Of a stretch of 64,000 nucleotides of DNA, positions 57,739-64,000 are shown piece after piece. The notes under the pieces were generated by a model. It was not told the origin of the DNA. It was given only the letters and a program-made list of their open reading frames with translations, and searched no databases. Numbering within the stretch: position 1 is the first letter of the stretch; each line of letters begins with the position of its first letter. A program made the position numbers and the translations under genes. Source of the stretch: Diadema setosum (taxonomy: Eukaryota; Echinodermata; Echinoidea; Diadematoida; Diadematidae); assembly GCA_033980235.1 (NCBI GenBank), contig CM067064.1, positions 28,149,781 through 28,213,780 on the forward strand, in the 5' to 3' direction.

Positions 57739-58127
57739 TTAAAGGGATGGTACAGTATTGGTCGAGGTGAGGATTCAGCTTGTAAACTTTTCATGAGATA
57801 CTTAGAAATGACTTTATGAAATATGAAAGAGCATACAATTCTTCAAAGTCCATTTGATGAAAATTGGTTTTGAGATGGCTGAAACATCCAAAATCAAAGG
57901 AAAACAAAGTGATTCTAATAAAAGCTGGGTCCCACCTTTTATTAGGATTGCTTTATTTTGGATATCTCAGCCATTTCAAAATCAATCTTAATCAAATAAT
58001 CTTTGAATTCCTCCTGGAATTACATGCTCTTTCATATTTCATGAGTTTTCTCATTAACTCAAAAAAACATAAAAAAAAAACATTGAAAACCTAAAGACCC
58101 ATCTCTGAAACTGTACCATCTCTCTAA
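57739..58127 (-). mobile_element. 389-bp foldback MITE, family C copy 2 (diverged)
   Basis: Left TTAAAGGGATGGTACAGTATTGG pairs with right GAAACTGTACCATCTCTCTAA; the right-hand TTAA has decayed to CTAA. Central arms (GATGAAAATTGGTTTTGAGAT and its inverse) match copies 1 and 3, but overall similarity is clearly lower. Orientation is nominal because the element is nearly palindromic. Confidence 0.8.
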
Positions 58128-58600
58128 CATCTTGCTAACCAAGACTTGTGTAGTCATCTGCAGCATCTACAAAGAATTTAGAATCTCTTCACAGATAGGT
58201 TAAAAAGGACTATACAGTTCAGAGTCACAGCCTAGCTTAAAATCAGAATAGATGACAGCATGCCCTCAAATTTCACAATGCTTGTGTCCAAATGAAGCTT
58301 TACTAGGATTTAACAGCGAGATCATATAAATGTCATACATACAATTCTTGTGTTGAAATGAAACTTTGTTGGGATTAAACAGCCAGATTTGGAATTAAAC
58401 AGCCAGATCAAAACTGGATGAAAATAAGACAATATATGAAATCCAAATGAGGAAAAGGGAAATGAAATTCAATGTCAGCAATAAATCACCTACCCAAAGG
58501 TACAACAGACTTTGGATCACTCATATCAGAATGCTGATAGGACATCTCCTCTACCTTCACTATCTGTAAAATCAGAGGAATTGGATGCCCCCTTTTTCAT
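58128..58600. other. AT-rich DNA with short internal repeats
   Basis: GGRATTAAACAGCCAGAT occurs at about 58372 and 58391, and a related TTTAACAGCGAGATCA at about 58308. No gene. Confidence 0.6.
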
Positions 58601-58880
58601 TCCCCTACTCTCTCCGCAGTGGTGTGTTATCCAGGTGACAGTTTCACGATGCTCTCAATCTTGCCCTGTCTAACATAGAAAAAAGGACCTGTGTTTACCT
58701 GATGATATGCAAGCGTAGGAGTGTATTTGAGAATCCGCGTTTGATTGCCCGCGTTTTGATTGACAGGTCGTGAAGTTTGCGATGCAGCTGTTGCCCGCAA
58801 TGTCACACTGCATTGAGCTGTTTGTGAGTGGAGCGATTTCAGCACCTCCATAAACTTGCTAAGCACAATTTGGCGACACA
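58601..58880. promoter_or_regulatory. CpG-richer patch
   Basis: Contains GTTTGATTGCCCGCGTTTTG and ATTGACAGGTCGTG (about 58738-58775; TGACAG is a TALE homeodomain core) and GATGCAGCTGTTGCCCGC. The minus frame 58627-58866 (79 codons) covers it exactly but shows no known domain. Confidence 0.22.
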
Positions 58881-59561
58881 GCTAAGAAACGTGATTAAAA
58901 ACAAGCAGTGATTTTCAGTGTGAAACCCTGCTTTGTAAAAAGTGCAATTTCACACTAAGATCAGTTACTTTGATACATGGAGTAAAATCAGACAATCAAA
59001 CTAGCAGAGGTACAGTTGTACCTACGGTTAGAAAGTTTCTGGTTTCATGTGTTGGATTTTGTCATAAAATATATATATTAAGCAACATGAGATGGAATCA
59101 ATGAGATTGGCTTATACAGTCTTTACGTAGAATCATTGTGGTCTTGTAATAACCTAGCAAGAATTGCTTTCATGATACTTTGTATATAGTGCAATGGGAG
59201 GGTTTTGAGTTGCTGATAAAATTACCTACTTTAACTGACTTTGCATGTACATTGTAGTTGCAACCCTGCTCACCATTTGGCAAAACATGAGAAAATGTAA
59301 AAATCCAGAAACTTTTTTATTTTTGAAGGCTGATTTTGATAAAACTCCCTTCCACCATTCTGTCTATCTGATTTTAATTTATTCATCGAAGTCCAATTCG
59401 TGTGCAATCACATCTTTATGCTCCTTCAAGACTGTGCCGTCATGTTTACATGCTAATAACCTCTGATCTGGCATATCTGACGGGAAATATCGTATTCCAA
59501 TGGAGATAGAGATATTGCATCAGGGCAAACCAAGCTGGAACACAACTAGAGAGGAAATGAG
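58881..59561. other. AT-rich DNA, no gene
   Basis: Nothing recognisable. Confidence 0.6.
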
Positions 59562-59563
59562 TC

Positions 59564-59596
<33 letters not shown>

Positions 59597-59620
59597 GTCA
59601 GACAGACAGACAGAAGACAG
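59562..59620. repeat. CAGA microsatellite
   Basis: CAGA units with two variants (TCAG, AAGA). Confidence 0.97.
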
Positions 59621-60099
59621 ACAAACAGTGTTCAGAAGGAAAGAGAGAGAGGTTAAGATATCTAGAGAATAGAAGGAGGTGTCATTGCTGTTAATGATTA
59701 GAAAGCCCGTTTTATAAGACGGCAGATTTTGACCCAACAAGATTTTTTAACTCTCACAAAGACTTTGTAGGGCAGTACCCCTAGAGTTATTGAGGTCAGT
59801 GAGTTAATGTACAAGTCATCAATCTGAAAGCTGCTTCTTCTGATGCAGACTGTAATTACAGACGGAGGAGATTGACTTGGTATGGGGAAACAGAAATAAA
59901 GAGGGAGAAAACAGCAATAATTGCAAGAGCAACATGAGGAAAAGGAGTGTCAGAGTACCAAAGCAACAACAAAGACAGATACACATGGAAATCCCCAAAG
60001 ACACGATTCGGGTGCATGCACACTAGACTGAGCAGAGATAAATAGGGAGGGAAGGATGCGTCTCGGCAATTAAAACTCTCCTTCCAAGTCCGAGCATGA
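59621..60099. other. unique DNA, no gene
   Basis: Purine-rich in parts; nothing recognisable. Confidence 0.6.
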
Positions 60100-60620
60100 A
60101 TATTGGGAGAGGTCCGATTTCCATTTCCCCGATTGATAATCAATCATTGGGGATCAATGTCGTTGGGCTTTCCAAGTTTCAACCTTGTTTGTTCATTGTT
60201 TCTGTCTGTTTGTTTGTTTGTTTCATCCCAGCATGACTGGTCATGCTTTTCCTGGAAAGAAGACGAGACGACAGCGTGTCACGTACGGGCGGGAAAAACT
60301 CACAAGGGTATCCGATCTCTTTCCTACCCGTTCGCGGAATCATGACAGAACAGCCGCTGCTGCTGCTGCTGCCAGCACGGTACAACCCAAATGGAAAAGT
60401 AATTGCTGTGTTTTGACTGGATGCTGGTGCTGACAGACAACTTTGGCCCTCCTACCCCCAGGAGTACAATGGAAGAGTCCACAGCCGCAGACGTTTTACC
60501 AGGACGAGGGGCGAGAGGGAGGGAAGTGGGAAAATTTGATGGGGGCGCTAGGGGAATTGGTGTCAAGATGAAGTGGAAGGAAAGACAAAAAGCTTGAGCT
60601 TCACGGGGCAATGCGTAAAA
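60100..60620. promoter_or_regulatory. CpG-richer patch with E2F-like and homeobox-like sites
   Basis: Contains CCCGATTGATAATCAATCATTGG (a dyad at 60118-60139), TTTG tetranucleotides (60203-60222), GTACGGGCGGGAAAAAC (about 60283; E2F-like) and a GCTGCT repeat (60355-60372). Frames across it are anonymous. Confidence 0.2.
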
Positions 60621-62229
60621 GGAAAAGATATAGCGGGAGAAAAATGAAAGAATGGTGATTATGAAGATAGTCATCTCTCTTAGTCACACACTTCCATAAG
60701 GGAAATGAACATCCGCGACAGTCGGAAACGCCAGGTTTGGAAACACCAGGGACAAGAGGGAATTCCAAATATTTTAATCATTTCAGAATAAACAAGCTAC
60801 ATGGGTAGTGACGTGCCACGAGGTGACACCAATGATATGAATAAACAGTGAAAGAAATATGCATGAACTCATACTTTAAAAAGAATAGACAAGTGAGATC
60901 AAACAGTAAGAAGTTATTCGAAGGATTTCAAACAATGAAAAGATTGTAATAGATGAAGTGTATTACATCAAAAAAGGATATCTCCATCAAATTCTAAATT
61001 CACCAGAAACCCAGCATGGAACCATTGCTTACTGCAAAAGTGTGGCATTCATCATTTAAACAGATGAAATAAAGTCTCTCACCAAGACAACATTTTTTTT
61101 TCACTTAAGGGCAGATAAGGCAGTGGTAGATGATTAAAGTTTTCTAAGTGGTGGACACTATGAAACAACATCAGTCAAATGATTGATGGATACAAATTTG
61201 AGCACCTTTCTGATTTGGTATATCTACCTTACATAGCTTGCATATCTGCCTGTGGTTGGTAACAGTACTTTGTGAAAACATGAAATAACTGAAATTTTAC
61301 TTCACTTTCTCAATCTAAACCTATAAACCAATAAAATTATCATCATTTCAATTGTTTCAACTTTTGCTCTATTTCATAAAGTCTACTTAAAGATGTTGAA
61401 GATGATTTCATTTTCTAAAAAAGGTGAATAAAAAAAGAATCAGAGGTCCTTTTGGTCATCTACAGCTCACTTTAACTTTTCATATCATGGGATAAAGAGA
61501 CTGTTACAAAGAGTGCTATTAGTTGAGAGCCAAACGTAAAGTTTTAAGCATACAGTGATTCAACTGAGTTGATGTTCAAGTTTGTTTTTTTAGTACTATG
61601 ATGAGGGACAGATCACAGACTGATTAAAAAGAGCACAAGAGATGCAATCTCTGGCATGCAGCTCACCGATCCTTTGACGGCAAAAAAATAAACAGTCAAA
61701 GCGCGTGTATGGGTTGCAAAGCGTTGAAGTACTTGTCGTATTTCGTCTACCACGAAAACTTGAGATATACAATGTTGCAATTAGTGCACTTCACAACTTT
61801 TCCCCGAAGACTGGACAAAACTATGCAGAGAATTTCAGAGGGAGGAAGAGAGAGTGCAAAAATATGAACATAAACATCTCATGCACCCCAAACAAGAAGC
61901 AAAACCAGGAGAGGTACGTAGTCAAGGAAACCAGTTTACATCATCTGCCTGCTTAACACAAGCCAACATAAAAAATATATTTTTAAAAATTGCATGTTTG
62001 TGACATCCCATGTTTTTAATGCTCCCATGCTCGAATAAATTGTGTCAAAAATTGTTTCTGCAATATGATTTGGGATGATCAAATATTACAATTAATCCTC
62101 CTCCTCATAAAAAGCAACTGTCTTGAAATAATGAACATTTGCTCATAAAGATTATTATGTAGCATTTCAATACAGAAGTTACAGAGACACAAACGACACA
62201 GAAGGCAGTTACATCATCATGTATATACA

Positions 62230-62230
<1 letters not shown>
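60621..62230. other. AT-rich DNA, no gene
   Basis: The largest near-featureless stretch, about 1.6 kb. Frame 61705-61956 (83 codons) is anonymous. Confidence 0.6.

Positions 62231-62280
<50 letters not shown>
62231..62280. repeat. TA microsatellite
   Basis: Perfect TA over 50 bases, directly abutting the next element. Confidence 0.97.
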
Positions 62281-62282
<2 letters not shown>

Positions 62283-62914
62283 AAGAGTTTGTTTGCAAAA
62301 ACCGCTAAGTCCATATTTGTCAACTGGAGATATTTGCGATTAAAGGGTGTGTACAGTTCTGGTCGAGGTGAGGATTTAGCTTTTAACGTTTTACGAGATA
62401 TTCAGAAATCACTCTATGAGATGTCAAAGAGCATGCAATTCTAAGGGGTATCAACAGTTTATTCGATGAAAATCGGTTTTGAAATGGCTGAGATATACAG
62501 AAACAAGGTGAAACAAAGAGATCTTAATAAAGTTGTGGCATGTCGCCTTTTATTATTAGCACTTTTTTGGATATCTCATCCATTTGAAAACCAATTTTCA
62601 TCAAATAAACGTTGAATCCTTCATAAAATTACATGCTCTTTCATATTTCATAAGAGGCTTTTCATTGTCTCACTTAGGAATGTTCAAAACATGAATCCCC
62701 ACCTCAACCAGTACTGTACAGTCCCTTTAAAGGTCAAGAAAAATAAAGAGAATAATAAGAATTTTTTTGCTTCTTTTGACCATAACTTCAAAAATGTACC
62801 TTTATGTGCAGTGACCAATATATCATTTAAAAGGTATTATTTTGTACTTTATGACAGAGACGGCACTTCAAAATCTTCAAAAATGGACTTATCGGTTTTT
62901 GCAAACAAACTCTT
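62283..62914. mobile_element. inverted-repeat element carrying a nested MITE
   Basis: Left AAGAGTTTGTTTGCAAAAAC and right GTTTTTGCAAACAAACTCTT are exact inverse copies and the match extends inward (GCTAAGTCCAT / ATGGACTTATC) to about 33 bp. The family C MITE at 62340-62730 sits inside, so the host element itself is about 240 bp. Its left edge abuts a TA array. The same short peptide-like reading from both ends on opposite strands is a consequence of the inverted repeat. Confidence 0.8.
62340..62730 (-). mobile_element. 391-bp foldback MITE, family C copy 3, nested
   Basis: TTAA at both edges (62340-62343, 62727-62730). In inverse orientation it closely matches copy 1: its left end AGGGTGTGTACAGTTCTGG equals the inverted right end of copy 1, and its right end equals the inverted left end. 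High similarity over the full length suggests both moved recently. Inserted into the element at 62283-62914. Confidence 0.9.
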
Positions 62915-63640
62915 ATACATACATACATGTATGTACATGTGTGCGCGTGTGTATGCTAATATATTAACAGCTAAAAAAAAGAGTGTTTAGATGTTTGGCC
63001 TGTCTGTGTGTATGGCTGCACTCATATATGAATATTTGTATATGAAAATGGCAAACAGGTCGTATAATTTCATAACCCCTTAAAAAAATGTCTTCTGCTG
63101 TTGAAAGAAAGTTTGGAAACCCTTTGTAACCATGGCAAACATCAGTAGCTCCATGGCACAATGACGAGAGAAGATTGCATTGACAATTTTCTCGGCATCT
63201 GGCTCGACAGGGGGTAAAAAAAAGAAGTGCTGCTGAAAATGTGGCTTCCTTATTAGATTTACTTCTTATATGAAAGCTTTTATGGGGAGAAAAGAAAACT
63301 TGGAAACTCAATTCCTGGCCTGGATGTTCCAGGAAAACATCCATTATGCAGTCACTTGTATGTTATCCATCGGAGGATTTTTCACAACATCGTACTTGTT
63401 AGGTTTCTCAGAGTGAGTCAACACGTGCATGCTCTTTCTGGGCATGTGGATATCAGTTATTTGTTGTTTGTTGTTTTTCTCATTTGAGTTTAGCACCTGC
63501 CCATGCAATTTGCAATGTACCAACAGAGAGAATACTTCTTCAATGCATATCTCACACACAGGCCCATGACTTAAGGTACTTAAGGTGATTCACTGATTGC
63601 AGTCATATGAGAAGAACATTGATGTTGAATATGATTTTTC
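62915..63640. other. AT-rich DNA, no gene
   Basis: Short ACATACATACATG and GTGCGCGTGTG strings at 62915-62950; minus frames 62964-63344 and 63344-63559 are anonymous. Confidence 0.6.
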
Positions 63641-63651
63641 ACACAGTGCAC

Positions 63652-64000
63652 CATGAGTATTGCCGTGGCAACTTCCTCCTCTGTCCTTTGGATTACAGTC
63701 CATTAAAGTTTGCTGATGATGTCAAACTGAAGGCCCTGAATCAAAGGATTTCAAAACTTAAGGATACCTCTAGATGAAATCATCATGAATACTACCAAAT
63801 CTTGAACATGAATGATTTGGAACAGCCATCATCTGAATACCACAAAAGTGGATGTAGAACACTTATGCTATTCCTCATCCATCCTTTCAAATCAAATAAG
63901 AAAAAAAAAATAGAAATAGACCCTTTCATCACAAACAACAAAACCATCTTTACAGACAGAATTATTGGACATAAACCCCTGCATCTTTATCACCTTCCTA
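63652..64000 (+). pseudogene. possible decayed LINE reverse transcriptase, cut by window end
   Basis: In one frame 63706-63729 reads Lys-Phe-Ala-Asp-Asp-Val-Lys-Leu, the catalytic FADD motif of CR1/jockey/L2-type non-LTR reverse transcriptases. The frame stops soon after (near 63775). A second frame, 63812-64000, is open to the window edge and includes Trp, then His-His-Leu-Asn-Thr-Thr-Lys-Val-Asp about 36 residues past FADD. That is roughly where these enzymes have W..M and LN..KTE. One frameshift and one stop separate the parts. Similarity is short, so this could be chance. Confidence 0.35.

Noticed and set aside
62105..62990. Two frames on opposite strands that share a Met-Asp-Leu-x-Val-Phe-Ala-Asn-Lys-Leu string
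   Set aside because: The match is produced by the terminal inverted repeats of the element at 62283-62914, not by a protein family.

Overview
The window looks like non-coding DNA from an animal nuclear genome: AT-rich, full of long microsatellites and homopolymer runs, and packed with short interspersed transposon-derived repeats. Several of these repeats (the short TTAACCCATTGAGG family, the TTAAAGGACAAGTTCAC element and the ATATGTGACCCTGCATCAC element) look like dispersed repeats I associate with echinoderm genomes. A sea-urchin-like or other echinoderm source is therefore my best guess, but it rests on memory and not on any search. I see no bacterial features: no operons, no ribosome binding sites and no dense long reading frames.

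I found no protein-coding gene that I can support. The long open frames fall in low-complexity tracts (TCTA at 3.1-3.5 kb, ATC at 16.8-17.3 kb, CT at 35.8-36.0 kb, GATA at 27.1-27.7 kb) or in unique sequence with no recognisable domain. One stretch at 45544-45694 has good splice-site-like edges and an open frame, but is weak. The extreme right edge (63652-64000) carries what may be a decayed LINE reverse transcriptase, split by a frameshift and cut by the window end. No tRNA, rRNA or snRNA gene was seen; two tRNA-derived SINEs were.

Layout. 0-5.5 kb: unique AT-rich DNA with GT and TCTA repeats. 5.5-10 kb: a run of MITEs (5765-6195, 6637-6732, 6740-7293, 8339-8431, 9694 onward). 10-15.8 kb: mostly unique, with CpG-richer patches. 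15.8-17.4 kb: a foldback element with a telomere-like core, then a Harbinger-like element that split an ATC repeat. 17.6-27 kb: unique DNA with several CpG-richer patches. 27-30.6 kb: GATA tract, a 707-bp inverted-repeat element and a GAA tract. 32-37 kb: two MITEs, a 32-base G run, two SINEs and a CT minisatellite. 38-49 kb: CpG-richer patches, an evenly spaced array of four CACGTG sites and three short MITEs. 49.6-64 kb: three copies of a 390-bp foldback MITE, one nested in another element, and the LINE-like fragment.

Two themes stand out. First, many elements of different sequence are bounded by TTAA, as expected for a piggyBac-type transposase acting in trans. Second, the unique DNA holds about twenty short CpG-richer, motif-dense patches that could be enhancers of a gene outside the window. 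The enhancer idea is inference: one sequence alone cannot show conservation or activity.
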